A stretch of DNA of 64,000 nt from Bog-756 sp038210245 (GTDB lineage Bacteria; Actinomycetota; Acidimicrobiia; Acidimicrobiales; RAAP-2). Each line of letters opens with the position of its first letter. Within the stretch, counting starts at the first letter, position 1. The stretch is taken from contig JBBQWW010000006.1 in the NCBI GenBank assembly GCA_038210245.1, forward strand, positions 31,210-95,209. The letters run 5' to 3'. The notes beneath the pieces are model-generated. The model was not told the origin of the DNA and searched no databases. It saw nothing but the letters and a program-made list of their open reading frames with translations. Below are positions 10,432 through 21,445 of the stretch, piece after piece. The position numbers and the translations under genes were made by a program.

Positions 10432-11823
10432 TCAGCCGGCCAGCAGTCGGTCGATATCGCCCTGGACCTCGGTGACCCGGTGGGCGCAGGTGACGGCGTC
10501 GGGGGCCTCCACGTTGAGGCGGAGCAGGGGCTCGGTGTTGGACGGGCGCAGGTTGTACCACCAGTCCCCCCGGTCCACGGTCAGTCCGTCGAGCCGGTCG
10601 GCGGTCCCGCGCTCCCCGCCGGCCGCCTCCACTTCGGCGGCCATCAGCTCGACTGCACCCGCCGGATCGTCCACCACCGTGTTGATCTCACCCGAAGCGG
10701 CGTAGCGCTTGAACGGCTCAAGCAGCTCGGAGAGGGGCTTGCCGGTGACGCTCAGCAGCTCGAGGACGACCATGGCGGCGATGATGCCAGAGTCGGCCCG
10801 GTAGTTGTCCCGGAAGTAGTAGTGGCCGGAGTGCTCGCCGCCGAAGACGGCCCCCGTCTCGGCCATCACCTGCTTGATGAAGCTGTGTCCGACCTTGGTC
10901 CGGATGCCGATGCCGCCCCTCTCGGCGATGACCTCAGGCACCACGCGGGAGCAGATGCAGTTGTAGAGCACGGTGGACCCGGGGTACTTGTCCAGCATCG
11001 ATGCCGCCACCAGGGCCGTGGTCAGGGAGCCCGACACCGGCTCGGCCTGCTCGTCCACCAGGAAGACGCGGTCGGCGTCCCCGTCGAAGGCCAGGCCGAT
11101 GTCGGCGCCGGCGGCCAACACGGCGGCCTTCAGGGACACCAGGTTCTCGGGCTGGATGGGGTCGGCCGGGTGGTTGGGGAAGTTCCCGTCGAGCTCGGGG
11201 AAGAGGATGTCCACCTCGAAGGGAAGCCCCTCGAAGACTTTGGGGGCCACCAGGCCACCCATCCCGTTGGCGGTGTCGGCCACCACCCGGAGCGGTCGCA
11301 GGGAGGCGGTGTCGACGAAGGAACGGACGTGGTCAGCGTAGGCCTCGAGCACCGACCGCTCCTCGAGAGGGGCGAGCCGGCCCGGGTCTACGGCCGGCGG
11401 TCCGTCAGTCCCCCACTCGGTCAGCAGGGCCTCGGCGGTGGACTGGATCTCGGACAGGCCGGTGTCCCTCCCGATGGGTCGGGCCCCGGACTGGCACAGC
11501 TTGAGGCCGTTGTAGCGGGCCGGATTGTGGGAAGCGGTGAACATGGCCCCGGGGGCGTCGAGGCTCCCGGCGGCGAAGTAGAGGAGGTCGGTGGAGGCCA
11601 GGCCCAGGTCGACCACGGTCACGCCCTCGGACCGGACCCCCTCGGCGAAGGCCTGGGAGAGCGCCACTCCGGACTCCCGCATGTCCCTGGCCACCAGCAC
11701 CTTCGGGGCCCCGGTGAAGCGGGCCACGGCGATCCCGATGGCCCGGAACTGGTCGGCGTTCAACTCGTCGGGGACCACGCCCCGGATGTCGTACGCCTTG
11801 AAGACGGAGGAGAGGCTGCTCAT
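10432..11823 (-). CDS. manB: Phosphomannomutase/phosphoglucomutase
   Basis: A 463-residue alpha-D-phosphohexomutase interconverting hexose 6- and 1-phosphates, feeding GDP-mannose and dTDP/UDP-glucose synthesis. The four domain motifs are intact: phosphoserine loop FTASHNPARYNG, metal loop AFDGDADRV, sugar loop GGEHSGHYYF and phosphate loop RPSNTEPLLRL. It heads a minus-strand group followed by the Trm112-like gene and the isomerase. A TAGGAT box lies 9 nt before the ATG. The family is often dual-specific, so mannose versus glucose preference is not decided by sequence alone. Confidence 0.93.
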   Translation of the reverse strand: MSSLSSVFKAYDIRGVVPDELNADQFRAIGIAVARFTGAPKVLVARDMRESGVALSQAFAEGVRSEGVTVVDLGLASTDLLYFAAGSLDAPGAMFTASHNPARYNGLKLCQSGARPIGRDTGLSEIQSTAEALLTEWGTDGPPAVDPGRLAPLEERSVLEAYADHVRSFVDTASLRPLRVVADTANGMGGLVAPKVFEGLPFEVDILFPELDGNFPNHPADPIQPENLVSLKAAVLAAGADIGLAFDGDADRVFLVDEQAEPVSGSLTTALVAASMLDKYPGSTVLYNCICSRVVPEVIAERGGIGIRTKVGHSFIKQVMAETGAVFGGEHSGHYYFRDNYRADSGIIAAMVVLELLSVTGKPLSELLEPFKRYAASGEINTVVDDPAGAVELMAAEVEAAGGERGTADRLDGLTVDRGDWWYNLRPSNTEPLLRLNVEAPDAVTCAHRVTEVQGDIDRLLAG

Positions 11824-11966
11824 GGCCGGGCCATCCTAGCCAGCCGGCCCGGGCCCATCGAAGGGACCGCCCGGCCCGGGAAGCACGGAGGGACCGGCCG
11901 ACCGGGGACCATCGACGGCACCCAGCGGCCCGGGGACGATCCGGCAGGGTGTGCGAAGATCGGCCG

Positions 11967-13577
11967 ATGGGCGACAGCGTGTCACCGTGGCGGATCTGCA
12001 GGGCGGTGGCCCTGGTCGGCGTGAGTGCCGTGGCGGTGATGCTGGCGACGCTGGCCCTCCCCGGCGCCGTCGGTGGTTCGCCGGCTCCGGCGTCGGCCCC
12101 GTCCCCGAACCCGCCGACCGCCGCCCTCGGGGGAGCACCGGCCGGCGAGCCCACCAGCTCGCACCCGGTGGTGGCCCTGGCCAACGACCCGGCCACCGGC
12201 GGGTACTGGGTGGTCGCCTCCGACGGCGGGGTCTTCGCCTTGGACGCCCCGTTCTACGGCTCGGCCGGCGCCCTGCCCCTGGCCCGTCCCGTGGTCGGGG
12301 CGGCGGCCACCCCCGACGGAGGTGGGTACTGGCTGGTGGCCTCCGACGGTGGGGTCTTCGCCTTCGGGGACGCCGGGTTCTACGGCTCGACGGGCGGCCG
12401 GCACCTCAACCAGCCCATCGTGGGGCTGGCGGCCACCCCCGACGGGGGCGGGTACTGGCTGGTGGCCTCCGACGGTGGGGTCTTCGCCTTCGGCGACGCT
12501 GCGTTCTACGGCTCCACGGGGGCTGTGCACCTCAACCGTCCCGTGGTGGGGATGGGCGCCGCTCCCGATGGGGACGGCTACTGGCTGGTGGCCTCCGACG
12601 GAGGCATCTTCGCCTTCGGGGACGCCGGGTTCTACGGCTCCACGGGGGCCGTGCACCTCAACCGTCCCGTGGTGGGGATGGCCGCCGCTCCCGGTGGGGG
12701 CGGCTACTGGCTGGTGGCCACCGACGGCGGCCTGTTCAGCTTCGGGGACGCCGGCTTCGCCGGGGCGGCCACCGGTCTGCTCCGGCGGGGAGCGGTAGGG
12801 ATGGCCGCGGCCGACGGCGGCTATCGGATCCTCTCGGGCGACGGGAGCGTCTACGCCTTCGGGGGTGCTCCCTACCACGGGTCGGTCTACGTGCCCCCCA
12901 TGGTCGGCGAGGTAGTCACCATCGACCCGGGCCACGACGGCGGCAACGGCGGGGCAGCCGGCTTCATCGCCCGGCCTATCGACGGGGGCAACTTCACCGA
13001 GCCCTGCGACACCGTCGGCACCGAGACGGGGTCGGGCTACCCCGAGCACGCCTTCACCTTCGATGTGGGCATCCGGCTCCAGGCCCTGCTGGAGGCCGAA
13101 GGGGCCACGGTGGTCATGACCCGGACCGACGACAGCGGCGTGGGACCGTGCGTGAACGCACGGGCGGCCATCGGGAACGCCGCCGGGGCGGATGCCGCCA
13201 TCTCCATCCACGCCGACGGCGGCCCGGTGTCGGGTCGGGGCTTCGACGTCATCGAGCCGGCGCCGGTGGTCAGCCCGATCAGTAACAACACCGCCGTGGT
13301 GCCGGCATCGGCCGGGCTGGCCGCCGCCGTGCGGACGTCCTTTGCCGCCGACACCGGCGAGTCGGCCTCCGACTACTCCGGGCTCGGGGGGATCGACCAA
13401 CGGAACAACCTGGGCGGTCTCAACCTGACCACGGTGCCCAAGGTGCTGATCGAGTGCGCCAACATGCAGAACCCGGTGGACGCCGGCCTCACCGAGAGCC
13501 CGCAGTGGCGTCAACAGGCGGCCCAGGGCCTAGCCGATGGCATCACCGCCTACCTCGAGGCCGGCCAGGCGCCCTAA
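11967..13577 (+). CDS. Secreted N-acetylmuramoyl-L-alanine amidase with N-terminal tandem repeat domain
   Basis: A 536-residue exported protein. Residues 1-40 form a signal peptide (VALVGVSAVAVMLATLAL, then Pro/Ala-rich). Next come five to six copies of a 42-residue repeat with the core YWLVASDGGVFAFGDA, probably a beta-propeller or wall-binding module. The C-terminal Amidase_3 domain cuts the MurNAc-L-Ala bond of peptidoglycan: zinc ligands in IDPGHDGG and SIHADG, a Glu in PEHAF and the catalytic Glu in VLIECANMQNP. The domain resembles mycobacterial Rv3717/CwlM-type amidases. ATG 11967 is preferred because an -10-like GAAGAT lies 6 nt upstream; a GTG 18 bp earlier is the alternative. Confidence 0.88.
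   Translation: MGDSVSPWRICRAVALVGVSAVAVMLATLALPGAVGGSPAPASAPSPNPPTAALGGAPAGEPTSSHPVVALANDPATGGYWVVASDGGVFALDAPFYGSAGALPLARPVVGAAATPDGGGYWLVASDGGVFAFGDAGFYGSTGGRHLNQPIVGLAATPDGGGYWLVASDGGVFAFGDAAFYGSTGAVHLNRPVVGMGAAPDGDGYWLVASDGGIFAFGDAGFYGSTGAVHLNRPVVGMAAAPGGGGYWLVATDGGLFSFGDAGFAGAATGLLRRGAVGMAAADGGYRILSGDGSVYAFGGAPYHGSVYVPPMVGEVVTIDPGHDGGNGGAAGFIARPIDGGNFTEPCDTVGTETGSGYPEHAFTFDVGIRLQALLEAEGATVVMTRTDDSGVGPCVNARAAIGNAAGADAAISIHADGGPVSGRGFDVIEPAPVVSPISNNTAVVPASAGLAAAVRTSFAADTGESASDYSGLGGIDQRNNLGGLNLTTVPKVLIECANMQNPVDAGLTESPQWRQQAAQGLADGITAYLEAGQAP
12204..12830 (+). repeat. Five in-frame 126-bp tandem units in the amidase gene
   Basis: The TAC codon of the YW core recurs at 12204, 12327, 12453, 12579 and 12705, spacing 123 and then exactly 126 bp (42 codons), with a degenerate sixth unit (YRILSGDGSVYAFGGA) after it. 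Units three and four share long identical stretches, which suggests recent duplication or gene conversion. Confidence 0.85.
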
Positions 13578-13626
13578 ATCGCTGGGGCCCGATCCCGGCC
13601 GGCCGGCGTCCGCCCTCGCTGCGGTG

Positions 13627-14313
13627 TCAGTCGTCCAGGCCGCCCGACCCGTCGGAGCCCTCGGCCAGCATGGCCACCACGTCTCCGGCCATCTCCTGAC
13701 AGAGCTGCTCCAGCTGGGTCAACTGGGACTCGAGGGTGAGCGAGGCCAGCAGCTGCTGTCGGTCCATCTGGTTGAGAGGGGCCAGTTCGCAGAGCTGCCA
13801 GGCCATGTCCTCGTCGCCGCCGGCGATCTCCAGGTCGTGGGGTAGGGCGGGAACCTCGCCGAGCTCGGAGAGGAGCGACCGGAGCCGGCGGACGGACAGC
13901 TCGGCGGTAGCCAGGGCCTGCGGGCCGACGCCTCCTCGCGCCACCGGCAGCTCCTCCACCTGGGCTCGGGGGTAGGGCGCGTCGGTCAGCCAGCGGTCCA
14001 CCCGGACCCGCCGGTCACCGCGAGCGATCACCAGCATCCTCCCGTCCTCCAGCTCGGCGACCTGGTCGATGCGGGCCACCGTCCCCACGTCGACCCGACG
14101 GTCTCCGCCGCCCACCTCCGAACCCCGGGCGATCAGGACCACGCCGAACTCACCGTCACCGTCGAGGCAGTCGGCCATCAGCGCCCGGTAGCGGTCCTCG
14201 AACACGTGCAGGGGGAGACCACCGAGCGGGAACAGCACCGTAGACAGCGGGAACATGCCAAGGGTCCGGGGGGTGGGCACCGTCGGCTCAGGGCCCGACC
14301 GGGGCGTCGGCAC
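13627..14313 (-). CDS. LON N-terminal (substrate-binding) domain protein
   Basis: A 228-residue protein consisting of the Lon substrate-binding domain without ATPase or protease. Family landmarks are MFPLSTVLFPLGGLPLHVFE, RYRALMADCL, FGVVLI, VGTVARIDQVAELEDGRMLV and the helical C-terminal bundle with LPLxxxxRQQLL-like spacing. Stand-alone LON-domain proteins are widespread in actinobacteria and their function is undefined; a role in recognising unfolded protein is inferred only from Lon. The ORF start overlaps the preceding membrane-protein gene by 26 nt, so coupling is likely; a later start at the MFPLS methionine is possible. Confidence 0.85.
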   Translation of the reverse strand: MPTPRSGPEPTVPTPRTLGMFPLSTVLFPLGGLPLHVFEDRYRALMADCLDGDGEFGVVLIARGSEVGGGDRRVDVGTVARIDQVAELEDGRMLVIARGDRRVRVDRWLTDAPYPRAQVEELPVARGGVGPQALATAELSVRRLRSLLSELGEVPALPHDLEIAGGDEDMAWQLCELAPLNQMDRQQLLASLTLESQLTQLEQLCQEMAGDVVAMLAEGSDGSGGLDD

Positions 14314-16777
14314 GCGTACCCGCTCCGCTCCGGATCGCCCGGCGGCGGCGGCGCTCAGCCACGGCCAGTCCCACCGCCGCGGCCAGCGCCACCAGGGAGA
14401 TGAGCTGGCCGATCTCGTCGGATGGTGAGCTGGCGTAGGTCAGGGTCACGTCGTGGCTGGTCGGGACCACCACCATCAGGTTGGGAGCGGCCCGCCACGG
14501 GCCGTCGGCCCCGGAGGCCTTCCAGTTGGGGAAGTACGACACCCGCACCTCGACCGGGGTGCCGACCCGGTCCACGTGGAAGGAGACCGAGGAGTCCGTC
14601 TGGACCACGTGGGAGACGGTGGTGGCCGGCTCGGCGACGGCGGCCGGCCGGGTCTCGCTCACCGGCACGCGGGCCCAGTCGGCGGGGCCGTCGGCGGCGG
14701 GGACCACGTTCCACCGGGTGGGGTCGTCGTACCAGCTGACCGCCGGGGCCAGCCAGCCGCTCTGACTGGGCGACACGCCCTTCCACACCACCGGTCGGTT
14801 GGCCAGTGGCTGGACCAGAGCGGTGTCGGCCACCCGGTAGACCTTCCAGGTGGTGTCGAGGGTCTCCCCGTTGTAGCTGGTGCTCCACGGTCCGGTCGAG
14901 CCCACCTCGGTCAGGGCCGGGTCGGCGGCGGCGGCGGTCTCCACCGTGCTGGACGCGGCCAGGAAGTACTGCACCCCCATCTGTTGGAGGTGCTCGACCC
15001 CCAGGGGCACGTTGAGGCCGCCGTAGGGCAGCCCCACCACGGCGTCGGACGGATTGGGGGACAGCTCGTTCTGATTGATGAAGTGGAACGGCGTGGACGA
15101 GGCCGACTCGAAGAGCAGGCCCTCCATGGAGTCGATGCAGCCGTTGGTCCAGTACGGGAGCAGCATCAGCGACATGGTGGTGCCGAAGCGGTTCTCCGAC
15201 GGGTCGTACTCCCACATGGCCCGCCCGCACCCCTCAGTGGCCCCCACCTTGGCCATCATCTGGATCACGGCGTGGTACTCGGGGTAGTCGGGCTTGCGTT
15301 CGTAGCCGGAGTAGTTCCAGTCGGCCCAGGCGCTGGGCTGGTTGGCGCTGACGGTGACGCCCACCTGGCTCAGGGCCGTGGCCGGCAGCACCAGAGGCGG
15401 CACCACCACCAGGCACGCCGCGGCCAGGGCCACCAACGGCCCGACCACCGCTCCGGCGGGCACACCGGAAGGGACTGGTCGCCGGAACCGGCTGACCCGG
15501 GCGCCCGGGCGCCACGGCACCTCGCGGACGGCGCCCAGACGTTGACGCAACACCTCCACCCACTGGTCCAGCCGGCGACGACGGTAGGCGCGGGCGGTGG
15601 CCGACACCACCTCGGCCAGGGCGTACCCGGCCAACAGGTACAGGCAGAGGAACCAGAAAGGGAGGAACCGGGCGTTGTAGAGCTTGTTGGCCGGATCGAG
15701 GCAGACGGCGACGGCCGAGAGAACCCCCATCACCACCACGAAGAGGGCCACCCGGTTGCGCCGCAGCACCATGGCCACCAGGCCCACCAGGTCGGCGGCC
15801 AGCACCCAGCGGGCCGAGGCCGGGAACAGCAGATGGGGAAAGCCGAGCACCTTGGTGTAGCCCATGTTGGTGGTGTAGGCCTGGCCGGTGGCGAAGGGCA
15901 GCAGCCACCAGGCGCTGAGGCCGACCCCGATCACCCCGGCCACCACCGACCAGAGCAGGCGCTTCGACCAGCGGCGCCGGGCCAGGCGCCCACGCCGGCC
16001 GCCACGGACACCGCGGACCACGTCGGCGTCGAGCAGCAGCCAGACCACGGCACCGGCCGCGGCGAACAGGGCGGGCAGGAGGTGGCAGAGCAGGGTGACG
16101 GCGAAGAGCACTGCGGCGAGCGCCCGGTGGCGGCCGGTCCTGAGCCCGCGGGCCCACACCCCGAGGAAGAGCAGCGCCAACGAGAGGCTCAGGGAGAAGG
16201 AGAACTCGCCGGCCAGGGTGGAGAGGAGGTTGCCGCCGTAGATGGAGAAGCTCGGCTCGAAGAGGAACGGGAGCGTGGCCGCGGCCAGACAGCCGGGACC
16301 AGGGTCTCGCAGTCCGGCCAGGCGGCCGAAGGCCCAGGCGCACACGGGCAGGGTCAGGGTGCCGAGCACGGTGACCAGCTTGAAGGCCACGTCGTAGGAG
16401 ACCACGGCGTTGAACAGCACGGTGATCATGCCGGGCAGGGGGAAGTAGAAGGTGTAGAGCGGGAACCCGTCGTACCAGTCAGGGTCCCACCCGGTCAGCT
16501 GTCCGTGGGTGAGCAGGTGGGACTTGAGGAAGGCCGGCAGCATGACGTGAGCCCCGGTGTCGCCCCCGGCGGTGGTGGTGTTGGCCAGGAGTAGGGACGG
16601 ATGGAGCTGGCTGAGGGCCACCAGCGTGACCCCGGCCACCACGGCCAGGTTGGCCCATCCCGGCCAGGCCGACGGTCGGGTCAGCCGACGGGTCCACGAT
16701 GGCGAACGGGGGGCCAGCCGGGGCTGGGGTGGGGGGACCGGGGACGGCGCCGGGGCCACCTCGACGGGTGCGGTCAT
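14288..16777 (-). CDS. Large multi-spanning membrane protein, probable GT-C-type glycosyltransferase
   Basis: An 829-residue integral membrane protein. A Pro-rich cytoplasmic start is followed by a first span (ANLAVVAGVTLVALSQL) and then a loop with GGDTGAHVMLPAFLKSHLL and WDPDWYDGFPLY; an acidic residue in the first periplasmic loop is the hallmark of GT-C enzymes that use polyprenyl-phosphate sugars. About a dozen more spans follow to residue 480, then a soluble external domain of about 300 residues and a last span near the C terminus. It is 1 bp downstream of the CPBP protease gene and overlaps the LON-domain gene. Donor and acceptor are unknown. Confidence 0.7.
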   Translation of the reverse strand: MTAPVEVAPAPSPVPPPQPRLAPRSPSWTRRLTRPSAWPGWANLAVVAGVTLVALSQLHPSLLLANTTTAGGDTGAHVMLPAFLKSHLLTHGQLTGWDPDWYDGFPLYTFYFPLPGMITVLFNAVVSYDVAFKLVTVLGTLTLPVCAWAFGRLAGLRDPGPGCLAAATLPFLFEPSFSIYGGNLLSTLAGEFSFSLSLSLALLFLGVWARGLRTGRHRALAAVLFAVTLLCHLLPALFAAAGAVVWLLLDADVVRGVRGGRRGRLARRRWSKRLLWSVVAGVIGVGLSAWWLLPFATGQAYTTNMGYTKVLGFPHLLFPASARWVLAADLVGLVAMVLRRNRVALFVVVMGVLSAVAVCLDPANKLYNARFLPFWFLCLYLLAGYALAEVVSATARAYRRRRLDQWVEVLRQRLGAVREVPWRPGARVSRFRRPVPSGVPAGAVVGPLVALAAACLVVVPPLVLPATALSQVGVTVSANQPSAWADWNYSGYERKPDYPEYHAVIQMMAKVGATEGCGRAMWEYDPSENRFGTTMSLMLLPYWTNGCIDSMEGLLFESASSTPFHFINQNELSPNPSDAVVGLPYGGLNVPLGVEHLQQMGVQYFLAASSTVETAAAADPALTEVGSTGPWSTSYNGETLDTTWKVYRVADTALVQPLANRPVVWKGVSPSQSGWLAPAVSWYDDPTRWNVVPAADGPADWARVPVSETRPAAVAEPATTVSHVVQTDSSVSFHVDRVGTPVEVRVSYFPNWKASGADGPWRAAPNLMVVVPTSHDVTLTYASSPSDEIGQLISLVALAAAVGLAVAERRRRRAIRSGAGTRADAPVGP

Positions 16778-16778
16778 C

Positions 16779-17804
16779 TCAGAACGGCCCGCCCGGGATG
16801 ACGGCCAGCGGTGCGATCAGCGCGGCGGCCACGGCCATCAGGTTGAAGGTGGCGTGGGCCACCATGTTCATACCCAACCGTCCGGTCCGGTACGAGACGA
16901 AGGACAGGATGACCCCGAAGGTGGCGAGTCCCAACAGCTGGAGCGACTCGGCGTGGGCCAGACCGAACAGCAGCCCGGTGACCCCGATAGCCAGGGCCGG
17001 TCCCACCCAGCCCCCCATCCGGCCGAACAGCCGGGCCAGGGACCGCAGCAGCACGCCCCGGAAGAACAGCTCCTCGAAGAACGGTGCTCCCACCACGGTG
17101 AGGACGGCGATCACGAAGAAGCCGACGCCGTGAGACCCCCCGGTCAGCCGTTGGCCGGGGGCGTTGAACCGCTGGTTGAAGTCGTGGACATGGTGGGAGA
17201 TGGGGATGTACATCAGCGCCACCAGGATCTGGCCCCCGACCCCGATGGGGATGCCCAGTAGGTCCTTCCAGCGGAAGCGCAGGCCGAGATCCCGGACGAA
17301 GCTCTTGGTGCCCCGGACCCCGGTGGCCAGCCACGCCGACCCGAAGAAGCCGGCCCATAGGCCGAGCAGGGTGGAGACGATGTACCAGGTGGGTGGTTCG
17401 TCCAGCTTCGTGATGGCGCTGAGCGAGCCGAGCTTGCCGTCGATGGCCGCCGCCGCGGCTACGAAGATCCCGGCCAGGACCTGACCGGCCAGGAAGCCCA
17501 GGGCGGCGAAGAGAAGCCACATCCAGGCCGAGGAGCGGTCGCCCGGGGCCGCCCCGGCCGCCAGCTGGTCGCCGAGGGAGCGGTCGGGTGACGGTCGGTC
17601 GGCCGTCGGGTCGGGATCCCCGGCCGTGGTGGCGGGACTACCGGGGGGCGGGGCACACCCGGGGGGCGGGGCGGAGGGGGGCGGTGGGGCCCACCCGGGG
17701 ACGCTGGTCGGGACCGGGGCCGCGCCCGGTGGCATTCCGGGGCCGCCCGACCCACTGTCAGCGGCCGCGTGGGGGTCCGCGCCCTGTTCGGACCGCTCGA
17801 TCAC
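16779..17804 (-). CDS. CPBP-family intramembrane glutamic protease
   Basis: A 341-residue membrane protease of the CPBP (CAAX protease/bacteriocin-processing, Abi) family. An N-terminal Pro/Gly-rich cytoplasmic segment of about 90 residues precedes eight or so spans. Active-site motifs are complete: FFEELFFRG (EExxxR), FGLAHAE and the last HATFNL. Substrates are unknown; the family includes prenyl-protein processing and stress-linked proteases. GTG 17804 is chosen as start because TATCGT lies exactly 6 nt before it; an ATG 45 nt earlier would leave only 54 bp to divergent ftsH. The next gene begins 1 bp after its stop. Confidence 0.82.
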   Translation of the reverse strand: MIERSEQGADPHAAADSGSGGPGMPPGAAPVPTSVPGWAPPPPSAPPPGCAPPPGSPATTAGDPDPTADRPSPDRSLGDQLAAGAAPGDRSSAWMWLLFAALGFLAGQVLAGIFVAAAAAIDGKLGSLSAITKLDEPPTWYIVSTLLGLWAGFFGSAWLATGVRGTKSFVRDLGLRFRWKDLLGIPIGVGGQILVALMYIPISHHVHDFNQRFNAPGQRLTGGSHGVGFFVIAVLTVVGAPFFEELFFRGVLLRSLARLFGRMGGWVGPALAIGVTGLLFGLAHAESLQLLGLATFGVILSFVSYRTGRLGMNMVAHATFNLMAVAAALIAPLAVIPGGPF

Positions 17805-17810
17805 CCTGCC

Positions 17811-17816
17811 ACGATA
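17811..17816 (-). promoter_or_regulatory. -10 element (TATCGT) deciding the start of the CPBP protease gene
   Basis: TATCGT on the minus strand, then 6 nt, then GTG. This spacing recurs before other genes here and would yield a leaderless mRNA; it lies inside the longer alternative ORF, arguing against the upstream ATG. Confidence 0.45.
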
Positions 17817-17891
17817 CCGACCGATCCCCACCCCCAGGGGGCGGGCCACCCGACGGGGCGGGGCGATGCGTCAAATGAGGCCCGGTGCGAA

Positions 17892-17897
17892 TAGCAT
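17892..17897 (+). promoter_or_regulatory. -10 element (TAGCAT) for leaderless ftsH transcript
   Basis: TAGCAT followed by GATGGG and the ftsH GTG. The gap is 6 nt and no Shine-Dalgarno sequence precedes the GTG, so transcription probably starts at the GTG. Confidence 0.45.
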
Positions 17898-17903
17898 GAT
17901 GGG

Positions 17904-20186
<2,283 letters not shown>

Positions 20187-20213
20187 GGAACCTCTGCCCC
20201 GGCGGTCGGGCCG

Positions 20214-20882
20214 CTACCGGCGCCGGGTGACCCAGACCTCCTCGCTGGGCCACCGATCCGCCCATGAGGCGTCCACCAACCCATGGTCGGAGTGGTCCCC
20301 AGCGGGCGGGCGTCGGGCCACTCGAAGCGGTGCATCCCGAAATCGCCCCCCGCAGTCGGTCCCCGGCCGGCACCCCGTCGAGCACGGGCATCCAGCATGA
20401 GCAGGGAGCGGGTGCCGAGGAAGATCAGCTGGCCTCCGGGGCGGGGGAGTTGGGCCGCCTCAGGGATCCAGCGGTAGGGATCGGCCGGATGGCCGCGCCG
20501 TGCTCGCTGATGGCCAGGTCGAAGATGCCGTCGGCCAGGGGAACCTGCTCCCCCACCGCTCGCATGAGGGGGAAGTGGAGCTGGTGCCGGTCCTGAGGCT
20601 GGCGGGATGGCCAGCTGTCCCGCCGCGGGGTCCGGGGCCACCGGGAGCGCACCCCGTTAGGCCATCCAGGCCGAAACGCAGGCGGTCCGACAGCCCCGTT
20701 CGATGGTGCGGTCCCTCGAGGTCCTCGGGCAGGAGCCCCACCACGGATTCGGGGATGCCGAAGACGCCCCAGGACGGTTCGGGGGCCGACCACTGGCGCG
20801 CCGCCAGCTCCTGGTGATCGTGGCGCCGTCCCTCCCACCACTCTGGGCTGGCCCGCACGTACCCAGGGGTCTGGTCACCCAT
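20214..20882 (-). pseudogene. Decayed class I SAM-dependent methyltransferase gene with multiple frameshifts and an internal deletion
   Basis: Pieces of one methyltransferase family occur in order but in different frames on the minus strand: ATG 20882 with YVRASPEWWEGRR and WGVFGIPESVVGLLPEDLEG; then CVSAWMA; then VPLADGIFDLAISEHGAAI; then PYRWIPEAAQLPRPGGQLIFLGTR; then MPVLDGVPAGDRL; then DFGMHRFEWPD; and finally WADRWPSEEVWVTRRR before the stop. At least five frame changes are needed, and about 30-40 residues normally found between FEWPD and the C-terminal WADRWP block are missing. Several independent lesions make assembly error an unlikely sole cause. It converges on ftsH and diverges from the SRPBCC gene. 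Confidence 0.8.
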
Positions 20883-20892
20883 AGGGCCACCG

Positions 20893-20898
20893 TAGGGT
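20893..20898 (+). promoter_or_regulatory. -10 element (TAGGGT) for leaderless SRPBCC gene
   Basis: TAGGGT, 6 nt (GTACCC), then ATG. It lies only 10 bp beyond the start of the methyltransferase pseudogene on the other strand. Confidence 0.45.
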
Positions 20899-20904
20899 GT
20901 ACCC

Positions 20905-21387
20905 ATGCGTGAGTCCGTGACCGTCCACATGGAGGCCGAGCCCGAGGCGATCTGGGACCTGGTGAGCGACGTCACCCGGATCGGCCGGTACAGTCCCGAG
21001 ACCTTCGAGGCCGAATGGCTGGACGGGGCCACCGGGCCGGCTGTGGGGGCCCGCTTCCGTGGCCACGTGAAGCGCAACGGCATCGGCCCGGTCTACTGGA
21101 CCACCTGCACGGTGCAGGAGTGCCAGCCGGGCCGGGTGTTCATCTTCGGGGTCGGCCCCCCCGACAAGGCCCTGAGCGTCTGGGGCTACCGGATGGAGCC
21201 GTCCGGGACCGGGACCGACGTCACCGAGACCTTTCAGCTGGCCGACACCGGCCTGCTCCGCTTGTACTGGGCGATCCTCGGATGGGCCCGGGGCCGGACC
21301 AACCGCAACAACATGCGCACCACGCTCGACCGGATCAGGGCGGAAGTGGAGACGGACCGGGACGCAGCGGACCGGCCGCACCCCTGA
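20905..21387 (+). CDS. SRPBCC (polyketide cyclase/START-like) family protein
   Basis: A 160-residue protein with the helix-grip fold of the SRPBCC superfamily: the opening strand SVTVHMEAEPEAIWDLVSD, the FEAEWLDG and GARFRGH strands, and the long C-terminal helix ending NRNNMRTTLDRIRAEVE. Such proteins bind hydrophobic ligands or act as cyclases and dehydratases. No catalytic residue set can be assigned, so ligand and reaction are unknown. It is a single gene with its own promoter, flanked by the methyltransferase remnant and the convergent DksA-like gene. Confidence 0.85.
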   Translation: MRESVTVHMEAEPEAIWDLVSDVTRIGRYSPETFEAEWLDGATGPAVGARFRGHVKRNGIGPVYWTTCTVQECQPGRVFIFGVGPPDKALSVWGYRMEPSGTGTDVTETFQLADTGLLRLYWAILGWARGRTNRNNMRTTLDRIRAEVETDRDAADRPHP

Positions 21388-21445
21388 GGAAATCGGGTAG
21401 GCCTCGGCGGCCGCCTGGCTCCTCGGGCGGGCGTGCTGCCCGGCG

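Noticed and set aside
12204..12830. Regular 126-bp repeats suggested a CRISPR-like or satellite array.
   Set aside because: Units are in frame, much longer than CRISPR repeats, lack unique spacers and encode a protein domain.
14453..16594. 713-residue plus-strand open frame opposite the GT-C-like gene, and similar ones at 519-2348, 40657-42933 and 43054-45378.
   Set aside because: Composition (His/Gly/Gln/Pro) is typical of antisense frames in GC-rich DNA and none has a start signal.
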